From the NCBI GenBank assembly GCA_031418455.1, contig JANOXJ010000083.1, forward strand, positions 1 to 8,643: a DNA stretch of 8,643 nucleotides. The letters run 5' to 3'. The notes below the pieces were generated by a model that was not told the origin of the DNA, did not search any database, and saw nothing but the letters and a program-made list of their open reading frames with translations. This document shows, piece after piece, positions 1 through 6,031 of this stretch (its first letter is position 1; every line of letters begins with the position of its first letter). The position numbers and the translations under genes are program-made. This DNA comes from JANNVZ01 sp031418455. GTDB lineage: Bacteria; Bacteroidota; Bacteroidia; Flavobacteriales_D; Sanyastnellaceae.

Positions 1-12
1 GAGGAAGGTGAT

Positions 13-615
13 GTGGACAACGATTTTTTTGCTACACAACAAGAGCAAATTCTGTCGCTTGCAAGATTAGAAAGTGCGTTGCCTAAAAAGGATGAGTTTA
101 TGGTGCCTGCGGATTATTTCAGCCAATTGAAAAATGAAGTATTGGCCAAAACAGCGGATGCTGAAACGAAGGTGGTGGCAATAGGCACACGCAGTAAAAG
201 GGCCATGTGGTATGCTGCAGCCGCTGCTGCCTGTGTAGCATTTGCAGTTCTGTTTTATTGGCCAAAGTCCAACGCTGTGCAAACTGAAAAATCTTTTGCT
301 GAATTGCTGGAACAAACAGAACTAAGCGAAGAAGAGGTGGATGAAATAGTGACCGATGAAGTGTATTACGAAATGGTGATGGACAATATTTATTTGCTTG
401 CAGACACTGCCATCACAGACAGTAATACAACAATTAAAAAGGCATTGCCAGATGCGACTGCACCAACGAATATTTTAGATAAGAATAAAAAAAATGCACC
501 GAGCATTAAACCAAAAGCCCCAACAAAGACTCTAAATTGGGACAGCATAACAGAAGAAGAAATGATGGAGTTTTTAGAAAATGAAGCAGATGATGATCTT
601 TTAGAAGAACTATAA
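13..615 (+). CDS. Single-pass membrane protein, anti-sigma-like, ECF-associated
   Basis: About 200 aa. The N-terminal soluble part holds a D-E-F-M-V-P-A-D-Y-F motif (about residues 27-36), which resembles the F-x-VP-x-x-YF motif of Bacteroidota proteins encoded next to ECF sigma factors. One hydrophobic segment (about 65-83, starting YAAAAAACVAFAVLF) follows the basic patch RSKR, so the N-terminus is probably cytoplasmic. The C-terminal part is very acidic and ends ITEEEMMEFLENEADDDLLEEL-like. No zinc-binding anti-sigma motif is visible. The start is uncertain. GTG at 13 follows a purine-rich GAGGAAGG and overlaps a TGA at 9-11 that could end an upstream sigma factor gene, but the frame is open to the window edge, so the gene may begin further upstream. 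The next gene starts 26 bp downstream and is probably co-transcribed. An anti-sigma or sigma-modulating role is inferred from family resemblance only. Confidence 0.6.
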   Translation: MDNDFFATQQEQILSLARLESALPKKDEFMVPADYFSQLKNEVLAKTADAETKVVAIGTRSKRAMWYAAAAAACVAFAVLFYWPKSNAVQTEKSFAELLEQTELSEEEVDEIVTDEVYYEMVMDNIYLLADTAITDSNTTIKKALPDATAPTNILDKNKKNAPSIKPKAPTKTLNWDSITEEEMMEFLENEADDDLLEEL

Positions 616-641
616 CAAACACGAAAAATAAAAGCGAGATA

Positions 642-1160
642 ATGAAAATGGAATTAAAAAAAATAATAGCATTGGTGCTTGTAGCTACAGCTTCGTTAGT
701 GGCCTTGGCGCAGCCAGGCGAGCCACCTATGGAAGGCAAAGGCAAAGAAAAAATGGAGGCGTTGAAGCGTGCTTACTATACCGAAAAGTTGGAACTGACA
801 AGTGCAGAGGCTGAAAAATTTTGGCCGGTGTACAACGAGTATGATGCTAAGAAGGATGCTGCGCGCAAGGAAATGCGTAAGGCCATAAAAAAGTCAGAGT
901 CTGACTCGGTGACTACCAAAGAGGCCACAGCCACTATAGATTTAGTGAGCCTAAAGCGCAAGGAGGAAGTTGATCTGGACAGTAAATTTTTGAAAGACTG
1001 CCTGCCCATATTAGGCGCACCACGCACCATGCAATTGGCCAAACTGGACCGCGAGTTTCAAAAACAGGTGATGGAAAAACTGCAGGAAAAGCGCGAAGAA
1101 AGAAAAGCAAACAGACCCCCCGGTGGTCCTAGACAAGGCCAAGGGCCTAGGAAAGGATAA
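642..1160 (+). CDS. Secreted Spy/CpxP-like periplasmic protein (ECF-linked sensor family)
   Basis: 172 aa with a classic signal peptide (basic MKMELKK, hydrophobic residues 8-22, likely cleavage after ALA at 21-23). The mature protein is helical and highly charged. It carries the segment ELTSAEAEKFWPVYNEYD (about 51-68), matching the Bacteroidota Spy/CpxP-like family often annotated as 'sensor of ECF-type sigma factor', with form 'LTxEEAxKFWPVYNEY'. A long basic/acidic helix follows, then a Pro/Gly/Arg-rich tail (about 158-172). ATG at 642 is used; a second in-frame ATG at 648 is possible. It forms an operon with the preceding membrane-protein gene. By family it may bind misfolded envelope proteins or metals in the periplasm, which is an inference. 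Its last ~48 coding bases plus the terminator recur twice further downstream after unrelated genes. Confidence 0.7.
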   Translation: MKMELKKIIALVLVATASLVALAQPGEPPMEGKGKEKMEALKRAYYTEKLELTSAEAEKFWPVYNEYDAKKDAARKEMRKAIKKSESDSVTTKEATATIDLVSLKRKEEVDLDSKFLKDCLPILGAPRTMQLAKLDREFQKQVMEKLQEKREERKANRPPGGPRQGQGPRKG

Positions 1161-1299
1161 CGAATATATTGGAAAGCGAACCGCCTCGGTTCGCTTTTTT
1201 TTCCACTAAATAGTTATTGAGTTGAAAAAAAATACTTTTCAACTATTTATGGAATTCAAAACTTTTGTGCATCTTAGCATCAGGGAATATTTCCTTTAA
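1113..1299 (+). repeat. Direct repeat copy A: Spy-gene tail, terminator and leader
   Basis: The first of three direct copies, and the only one in which the left part is coding (end of the Spy-like gene). It begins at AGACCCC (1113), covers the stop codon, the conserved GAATATATTGG box and the terminator, and continues through a non-coding leader to about 1299. The leader part (after 1203) is shared with copy B only; 57 consecutive bases (1226-1282) are identical to 2520-2576. The leader holds dyads: 1220-1228 with 1236-1244 (9 bp), and a competing 8-bp pairing 1208-1215 with 1241-1248. Confidence 0.85.
1173..1202 (+). terminator. Intrinsic terminator of the Spy-like operon
   Basis: A perfect 11-bp stem pairs 1173-1183 (AAAGCGAACCG) with 1187-1197 (CGGTTCGCTTT). 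The loop is CCT, and the T-run extends to 1202. It starts 13 bp after the Spy-like stop codon. Near-identical hairpins occur at 2470-2498 and 7615-7642. Confidence 0.9.
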
Positions 1300-1490
1300 A
1301 ATAACTATTTGATTTTACCTTAGACACACTTATAGACGTAATGCCCAGAAGAGCAAAGCTATCCTGCAGCAGGGCCGTTAAAAAAGAGTTCTAAGTTCTA
1401 TTAAACCCAGCGGAATTTAAGTGTTGAGAATGCTAAATGATACGAGTCAATTTATTGATGTAAAGTTTGCAGTAATTAAGTAATTATAAA
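1300..1490. other. AT-rich upstream region of the first T9SS gene
   Basis: No gene is visible here. It probably contains the 5' untranslated region and possibly the promoter of the gene at 1491. A weak match to the Bacteroidota -7 element (AAAGTTTG, consensus TAnnTTTG) ends near 1469 but lacks a convincing -33 partner. An 8-bp tandem duplication (AGTAATTA twice, 1471-1486) lies just before the start codon. There is no Shine-Dalgarno site, as is usual in this phylum. Confidence 0.35.
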
Positions 1491-2420
1491 ATGAAAAAAG
1501 TCAAATTTGAATTATTATCAATTACAACATGCATTATGCTCACAACATGCTCCAATGCTGCAACTTGTCAAAATGAATATTTTGAAGGAAATCCAGAATG
1601 GTGGATACAGTCACCAGGTTTCGGGTTTACATTTTTATCGCATTATGAAATCGTTAGTGATTCAGTAATCAATGGTTTAGTATACAAGAAAATGGTAAAT
1701 AATTTTCAAAGTAATCAACAACTTGGTCACGATTGTGGTGATTATTATTGTCACCTTATACGGTCACAAGGCAACCGTATATATAACTATAATGTAGAGC
1801 TTGGTGCAGAGGAGTTGCTCTATGCGTTTGAGGGCGATGTTGGAGATACACTTTTTTCACATCCATTAATTTCATCTCCTTACGATTCAATTACAACGGG
1901 ATTTTTGATTTTGGAGTTAGATAGTATTTTGATTTCAGATGAATGGAGGAATTATTATGTGGTGGCAGTAGAAAGTAATTTTACGAACCAAACTTATCCA
2001 GGGATAATAATAGAAGGAATCGGGAGCTTTGGCGGTCTCTTTCAAAACTTACCTAGCTCCATACTAAACGGTATTCAATGTTTTTCCTATAATGGGATTA
2101 CATATTATGAGCAATACACAACTCCCTATCCTACTTTAATACAGGGTAATTGTAATTTTGATAATGTAATTGAGCTGGAAAATTCTTGGCTTGAAGTATT
2201 TCCCAATCCCTTAGAAGATAATATTACCGTGAAGTCCAATGCCAATATACCCATCTCTAACATAAAGGTATTCGATGCCGTTGGTAGAAAAGTATTCGAA
2301 GAAAAAGTTTTTTACCCAAACCAAACTTGGAATTTATCTACGCTTAGCGATGGCGTGTATGTGATGAGTGTGGAGCTGGAGAGTGGGCAGTTTATTAGTG
2401 AAAGAATAGTGAAGCAGTAG
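1491..2420 (+). CDS. T9SS-exported protein with C-terminal sorting domain, function unknown
   Basis: 309 aa. The N-terminus is a Sec signal (about residues 1-25). Cysteines at 14, 20 and 26 leave the cleavage site unclear: LTTC is a poor lipobox, so signal peptidase I is more likely. The body (about 27-225) is beta-rich with the pattern ELLYAFEGDVGDTLF and IEGIGSFGGLF, typical of a widespread uncharacterised Bacteroidota secreted family. The type A sorting domain runs from about 232 (WLEVFPNPLEDNITV) to the end (VGRKVFEEKVF, then LSDGVYVMSVELESG and ERIVKQ). The sorting domain directs passage through the T9SS and is then removed. The last 46 codons closely match those of the gene ending at 7558, and QNEYFEGNPE (27-36) matches the gene at 4624 base for base. 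Its base use is more AT-rich than the genes at 4624 and 7724. No catalytic motif was recognised. Confidence 0.8.
   Translation: MKKVKFELLSITTCIMLTTCSNAATCQNEYFEGNPEWWIQSPGFGFTFLSHYEIVSDSVINGLVYKKMVNNFQSNQQLGHDCGDYYCHLIRSQGNRIYNYNVELGAEELLYAFEGDVGDTLFSHPLISSPYDSITTGFLILELDSILISDEWRNYYVVAVESNFTNQTYPGIIIEGIGSFGGLFQNLPSSILNGIQCFSYNGITYYEQYTTPYPTLIQGNCNFDNVIELENSWLEVFPNPLEDNITVKSNANIPISNIKVFDAVGRKVFEEKVFYPNQTWNLSTLSDGVYVMSVELESGQFISERIVKQ
1569..1599 (+). repeat. 31-bp N-terminal coding repeat, copy 1
   Basis: These 31 bases are identical to 4702-4732. They encode QNEYFEGNPE at residues 27-36 in both proteins, so the offset from each ATG is the same. The signal peptide upstream and the body downstream are dissimilar. 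Confidence 0.85.
2283..2420 (+). repeat. Sorting-domain end repeat, copy 1
   Basis: A 138-bp coding segment that aligns without gaps to 7421-7558, with about 15 mismatches by hand count. It encodes GRKVFEEKVFYPNQTWNLS and then the ELESG...ERIVKQ end of the T9SS sorting domain. The homology continues past the stop codon into the tail/terminator repeat. The last part also matches the orphan segment 2766-2861. Confidence 0.85.
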
Positions 2421-2593
2421 ACCCCGGTGGCCCCAGACAGGGCCTAGAAAAGGATAGAAAATATATTGGAAAGCGAACCACCCCGGTTCGCTTTTTTTGC
2501 GCTAAATTGTTATTGAGTTAAAAAAATACTTTTCAACTATTTATGGAATTCAAAACTTTTGTGCATCTTAGCATCAAGGAAATACTTCCTTAA
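2419..2593 (+). repeat. Direct repeat copy B: tail, terminator and leader
   Basis: The second copy of the Spy-tail/terminator block. It begins inside the TAG stop of the T9SS gene (AGACCCC at 2419). It is non-coding here and somewhat shortened: the CAAGGCCAAGGGCCT region of A is partly deleted. The leader part to about 2593 matches copy A and includes the 57 identical bases 2520-2576. It ends in a perfect AAGGAA/TTCCTT dyad that is imperfect in A. Confidence 0.85.
2470..2498 (+). terminator. Intrinsic terminator after the first T9SS gene
   Basis: A 10-bp perfect stem pairs 2470-2479 (AAAGCGAACC) with 2485-2494 (GGTTCGCTTT). The loop is ACCCC, and the T-run of seven reaches 2498. It lies 49 bp after the stop codon. 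It is homologous to the Spy-like operon terminator but with a changed loop. Confidence 0.88.
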
Positions 2594-2763
2594 CTAATTT
2601 AAACCGAGTTAACCTTATGTACCATTCTAAATGCAATGCTTCGCGAAGCGAAGCGTACTTTGGCTTAGCCGAGTTCGTGGCTATCTAAACACTTAAAGTA
2701 AAGCAAGAACACAGGAGGGCTTCACTGATAATGCATTTTATATTAAAAAGAATTAGCAGCCCT
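2594..2763. other. Non-coding spacer with a short inverted repeat
   Basis: No gene is seen between the leader repeat and the orphan sorting-domain fragment. It contains a 7-bp inverted repeat with a GAA loop (2638-2644 GCTTCGC, 2648-2654 GCGAAGC) but no following T-run, so it is not a good terminator. The spacer may be what is left of a deleted gene body, since a leader lies on its left and a sorting-domain tail on its right. Confidence 0.4.
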
Positions 2764-2765
2764 AA

Positions 2766-2861
2766 ACTTGGAATTTATCTTCCTTGAGTGATGGAGGGTA
2801 TGTAATGAGTGTGGAGTTGGAGAGTGGGATAACGGTGAGTGAGCGGATTGTGAAGGGGTAG
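2766..2861 (+). pseudogene. Orphan T9SS sorting-domain tail (gene remnant)
   Basis: This reads TWNLSSLSDGGYVMSVELE, then SGITVSERIVKG and a TAG stop, in one frame for 31 codons. It corresponds to the last ~31 residues of the sorting domains ending at 2420 and 7558. A TAA lies immediately upstream in the same frame (2763-2765) and no start codon or gene body precedes it, so it cannot make a sorting protein by itself. Similarity at the DNA level begins around 2764 (AAACTTGGAATTTATCT), which marks a deletion or recombination junction. After the stop there is no Spy-tail/terminator block, unlike the two full copies. Confidence 0.75.
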
Positions 2862-2867
2862 AGAAAA

Positions 2868-3023
2868 ATGAACAAAATGTTAGAAGAAACAGAAATGAAA
2901 TGCGGGCTGCAAGCCCTCAAAAGTGAAAGGCACGGGTTACGCTGCGCTAAACCCGCGCCATTCGGGGGTGGACGGCATCAACTTTGGCACGGCCACTATG
3001 ATTGTTCAACATTAAAACCATGA
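2868..3023 (+). other. GC-rich patch with a doubtful 51-codon ORF
   Basis: Between the remnant and the next gene lies a patch (about 2901-3000) with roughly 60% G+C by hand count, clearly above the AT-rich surroundings. An ORF from ATG 2868 to TGA 3021-3023 would encode 51 aa (starting MNKMLEETEMKCGLQAL) and overlap the next start codon as ATGA. The peptide has no recognisable domain or signal peptide. Imperfect dyads such as CGGGTTA/TAAACCCG suggest an inserted intergenic element more than a gene. Real translation is unlikely but cannot be excluded. Confidence 0.25.
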
Positions 3024-3538
3024 GAGTAAAAACAATCTTATATGTATTTTTTTTGACTACAACTCTTCTGCTTAGCAGAAGAGTTGTTGGTCAAAATTGG
3101 GAATACCATTATGATTATAATGAGCTATACAATATCGGCTACTCCATTGCCAAGACCGATTATGGATATATCACCTTGTCCAATACAAATGACCTTATTG
3201 ATTTATATGAATTTGACTTGATGATTATGGGATTAGATGAACAAGGCAATCAACTTTTTCAGAAGGGATATACATTGGATAGTCTTGACTTTACTAATCT
3301 GAATTATCACAACATGATACCATCCAACGATGGTAATTATTTGGCGGCCATTTACACAGAATATGTAGCGGGTCCTGGTCAGGTTGAAACATATCCAACA
3401 TTATTAAAATTCAATGCAGATGGCGACACGTTATGGTCAGTTCGTTATACGCCTACTTCTGTAGGCAATTATGAAGCAAGTTCCATAGCCCAAGGAGCTG
3501 ATGGGTTATTTACATGTGTGGTAGCCAATATAATCTAA
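3020..3538 (+). CDS. N-terminal part of a frameshifted T9SS propeller-like protein
   Basis: 172 aa from ATG 3020. A TTG 18 bp upstream also keeps the frame open, but the ATG gives a proper signal peptide: MRVKTILYVFFLTTTLLLSRRVVG, then QNWEYHYDYNE. The h-region ends in an odd SRRVV created within a perfect inverted repeat. The mature part shows repeats with the pattern D-x-x-G(N/D)-x-L/W-(K)-x-Y (EQGNQLFQKGYT, ADGDTLWSVRYT), as in Bacteroidota secreted beta-propeller-like proteins. The frame ends in the out-of-phase residues VANII. The protein sense continues at once in the frame starting 3514, so these are two parts of one ~530-aa gene broken near 3520. If the shift is real, this fragment would be secreted by Sec but could not use T9SS because it lacks the sorting domain. 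Confidence 0.65.
   Translation: MRVKTILYVFFLTTTLLLSRRVVGQNWEYHYDYNELYNIGYSIAKTDYGYITLSNTNDLIDLYEFDLMIMGLDEQGNQLFQKGYTLDSLDFTNLNYHNMIPSNDGNYLAAIYTEYVAGPGQVETYPTLLKFNADGDTLWSVRYTPTSVGNYEASSIAQGADGLFTCVVANII
3059..3087 (+). repeat. Perfect inverted repeat within signal-peptide codons
   Basis: A 13-bp perfect stem pairs 3059-3071 with 3075-3087 around a TTA loop. It spans codons 14-23 (TTLLLSRRVV). No T-run follows, so it is not a terminator. In mRNA it would be a strong hairpin close to the start codon. Confidence 0.85.
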
Positions 3539-4611
3539 CTGCAAATATTCTTTCAAGAGGCTTTATAATGAAAACGGATTCGGATGGAAATTACCAATGG
3601 CATGTTCATGTTGGTACCAATTATTTTACACGATTACACGATATAAAAATATATAATGACACTTTGTATGCTGTGGGGAAATTTATCCAAGACAATTCGA
3701 CTGGCAATCTGCAAGAACCACTTAAACAATATATTCTAAAATGTAATACCGATGGCACTATCTACTGGTCACATTCCATACCACAGGAAAGTTTTACTGC
3801 ACGCGATTGGCATGCAGAAACCTGTGTGGTTCTAGAGAATGGCAATCTACTTGTTGGCGCAGGAATAACTGAGGGCAACTGGCAACTTCCCTACAACAGG
3901 CCCATGCTAATGGAACTGGATAACGACAATGGTGAACCCATTTGGCAAAAGGGCTACGGGCCATTTTTGGGCTCTAACCACTTTAAACAAATACGCCCTC
4001 TGATGGACGGGAACTACTTAAGCACAGGAGAAGATAATGTATATCAAACAGTAGAAGGAGGTGGCAAAGCTCCATTTGTTATGAAGTTCTCAGCTGATGG
4101 TGATAGTATTTGGAAACGAACCATTGTACCAACTTGGTATGCGTCTGATGGTTTTCCGGCCGCTTCTGCCTCATTAGTAGATTTTGTAATAAATGACGAT
4201 GGCGGCATCACAGCAATTGGTGAGCTAGCTACTTACACAGGCGATGGTCCGCAAAGCGGATGGATACAAGACACATACATAGTGCGACTGGACAGCATGG
4301 GTTGCCTTGTGCCGGGCTGCGATACTTTAGTGAACGTGGCAGAGCACAGCATTCAAAAATTAGCAGTGGGTCTTTATCCAAACCCCGCTGCTAACGTATT
4401 GAATATTCATTTTGAAAATGCACAACTAAAGCAACGCAGCACTTTTGAAATTTATAATTTAAGTGGCCAAATGATAAAAACTTGGCAAAGTAATTTACAA
4501 TCGGCCACCTATCGAATGGATATCTCGGAACTTCCCAATGGAAATTATCTACTGAGGGCAGTAAATGAGTCGGGGCAATATGTACAAGAGAAGTTTATTG
4601 TAATAAAATAA
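3514..4611 (+). CDS. C-terminal part of the frameshifted T9SS propeller-like protein
   Basis: An open frame of 365 codons that continues the preceding fragment in another phase. Restoring one base in the GG at 3520-3521 would give a continuous TCVGSQYNLTANILSRGF. Repeats of about 50-60 residues follow with SDGNYQWHVHVG, TDGTIYWSHSIP, NGEPIWQKGYG and ADGDSIWKRTIV, typical of a propeller-like fold. The linker DSMGCLVPGCDTL leads to a type A sorting domain (GLYPNPAANVLNIHF, YNLSGQMIKTW, LPNGNYLLRAV, ending KFIVIK). Its sorting domain is not a close copy of the ones ending at 2420 and 7558. On its own this fragment has no signal peptide and would not be exported; ATG 3514 or 3568 would be fortuitous starts. 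The next gene begins 12 bp after its stop. Confidence 0.65.
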   Translation: MCGSQYNLTANILSRGFIMKTDSDGNYQWHVHVGTNYFTRLHDIKIYNDTLYAVGKFIQDNSTGNLQEPLKQYILKCNTDGTIYWSHSIPQESFTARDWHAETCVVLENGNLLVGAGITEGNWQLPYNRPMLMELDNDNGEPIWQKGYGPFLGSNHFKQIRPLMDGNYLSTGEDNVYQTVEGGGKAPFVMKFSADGDSIWKRTIVPTWYASDGFPAASASLVDFVINDDGGITAIGELATYTGDGPQSGWIQDTYIVRLDSMGCLVPGCDTLVNVAEHSIQKLAVGLYPNPAANVLNIHFENAQLKQRSTFEIYNLSGQMIKTWQSNLQSATYRMDISELPNGNYLLRAVNESGQYVQEKFIVIK

Positions 4612-4623
4612 AAACTATGCACA

Positions 4624-5976
4624 ATGAAAAAATTGAATTCTAAATTAACCACTGTTTTGATTTCTGTTGTACTAATGATTTTGACCAATGAAGTATCTAG
4701 CCAAAATGAATATTTTGAAGGAAATCCAGAATTGTTGCCGCTGCATCAATACAGGTATCACAATAATGACATCACCAACGGTGTTGCAGAAATGACGGTG
4801 CAAACAGGCGGTGTTTTTGTGCATCAACCCCTACAACATGGTTTTAATGGTTGCAATTATGATTGGGCTGCATTGCTGGAAGCAATGCCACAATACCAGA
4901 TGGAGCAGATGCGCGAATCCATTGCAGAAAAGCAAGGGGTTTTACAACAAATAACCGATGGTGGCAATACCCAACTGCTGCTGTCGGAAGTGGATGCTGC
5001 CAACTATGCACAAGCCATGGCCCTCTACCACTCGCTACTGAGCGAAAGCCCTGCTTTAAGCGAGGAAGTGATGGTACGCACTATACAGCAGGAGTATGCC
5101 TTGCCCAACGCCTTGCTTGCCATGGTGCTTGCGAGCAATCCCCAGGCTTCTAAGAGCATTGAAGTAAAGCAAGCATTGGACGAAAAGGCTGTGCCATTAG
5201 ACAGTTACCAAATGGCACAAGTGATGCAAGGTCAGTATTGGCAAAGCGAAAAAGAAGCAATAGAAAGGGAAATCAGCATTGCAAGAGCCAATATTGAAAT
5301 GGCGTTGTTTGCAGGAATTTGCTCGAATCAATCCAACGAGGATTACATCAATCAATTAGATGCCAGCCACACCAACGAATGCCTGATAAAGGCAGATATG
5401 CACTACCGCACAGGTAACCCTGCCGATGCTGAGGCATTGTTAATGACTGCTATGCAATACAAAGGCAGTGAATTGCAGACTGCACAGATAAACACCTACA
5501 GCGAGTTGATGCAATTGCAATACGCCATACAGCGCAACGAGCCGCACCAGTGGACGGCTGCTGAAATTGCCTATATAGAAAGTGTATGGCAAAACAATAC
5601 AGATGGATGCGGCACCAAGGCCAATGTATTGTTACATGCCTACCTTGGTTACGAGCTAGATGTGTTAGCAGAAGTGGCAGATACAAGGAGTGAAGAGGCA
5701 ACAGCATGGATCAGTGAAACAAAAGAAGAGTCATTGCAACTTTGGCCCAACCCCGCTAACTCTCTTTTGCAAGTAAAACTGGTTCAACCGCAGCCTGAAG
5801 CTACAGAACTAACCATAGCTGACCTTACAGGCAGAATCCTATGGACACAGACCATTGAGGAATCCCAAATGCAAACGCTTGTAGGTGTGACAGCATTGCC
5901 AATAAACAACTACATACTGAGCATACGCAATGCAAGGGGCGATGTTATTTACTCAGCACCATTCATTAAGAATTAA
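4624..5976 (+). CDS. T9SS-exported helical protein with sorting domain
   Basis: 450 aa. Signal peptide about 1-26 (MKKLNSKLTTVLISVVLMIL, cleavage near VSS/Q). QNEYFEGNPE at 27-36 is base-identical to the gene at 1491. Residues 40-75 are a short beta-like stretch, and then come long amphipathic helices (about 80-330) with TDGGNT (111-116), ESPALSEEVM (141-150), ALPNALL (159-165) and SNPQASKS (171-178). These resemble the helical region I associate with the C-terminal end of very long Bacteroidota surface proteins, just before their sorting domain. The type A sorting domain is about 371-450 (LQLWPNPANSLLQV, LTGRILW, ending SAPFIKN). Its base use is richer in G+C than the flanking T9SS genes and closer to parC. 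It starts 12 bp after the previous gene, so co-transcription is likely. It may be a shortened, re-headed derivative of a much larger protein. Function unknown. Confidence 0.75.
   Translation: MKKLNSKLTTVLISVVLMILTNEVSSQNEYFEGNPELLPLHQYRYHNNDITNGVAEMTVQTGGVFVHQPLQHGFNGCNYDWAALLEAMPQYQMEQMRESIAEKQGVLQQITDGGNTQLLLSEVDAANYAQAMALYHSLLSESPALSEEVMVRTIQQEYALPNALLAMVLASNPQASKSIEVKQALDEKAVPLDSYQMAQVMQGQYWQSEKEAIEREISIARANIEMALFAGICSNQSNEDYINQLDASHTNECLIKADMHYRTGNPADAEALLMTAMQYKGSELQTAQINTYSELMQLQYAIQRNEPHQWTAAEIAYIESVWQNNTDGCGTKANVLLHAYLGYELDVLAEVADTRSEEATAWISETKEESLQLWPNPANSLLQVKLVQPQPEATELTIADLTGRILWTQTIEESQMQTLVGVTALPINNYILSIRNARGDVIYSAPFIKN
4702..4732 (+). repeat. 31-bp N-terminal coding repeat, copy 2
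   Basis: Identical to 1569-1599. It encodes QNEYFEGNPE directly after the predicted signal peptide. Identity stops abruptly on both sides. Confidence 0.85.
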
Positions 5977-5983
5977 TAGCAAC

Positions 5984-6018
5984 AAAGAGCCTGTTTCGTT
6001 CAATGAAACAGGCTCTTT
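5984..6018 (+). terminator. Strong hairpin between two T9SS genes, probable terminator or attenuator
   Basis: A perfect 14-bp stem pairs 5984-5997 (AAAGAGCCTGTTTC) with 6005-6018 (GAAACAGGCTCTTT) around a 7-nt loop. It starts 7 bp after the stop of the preceding gene. The T-tract is weak (TTTCAATTT). Only 13 bp separate it from the next ATG, leaving no room for a promoter between them. It may therefore be a partial terminator with read-through, or mRNA-processing or stabilising structure. Confidence 0.65.
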
Positions 6019-6031
6019 CAATTTATTGAAG

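Noticed and set aside
11..70. ATG at 11 as an alternative start
   Set aside because: That frame hits a stop after a few codons. Only the frame from 13 gives the conserved membrane protein.
3514..3538. Programmed ribosomal frameshift site
   Set aside because: No slippery heptamer or downstream pseudoknot is evident. A single lost base in a G run explains the split more simply.
4863..5153. Plus-strand ORF of 96 codons inside the helical T9SS gene
   Set aside because: It is a shadow in another frame of a well-supported longer gene, with a Cys/His-rich random-looking product.
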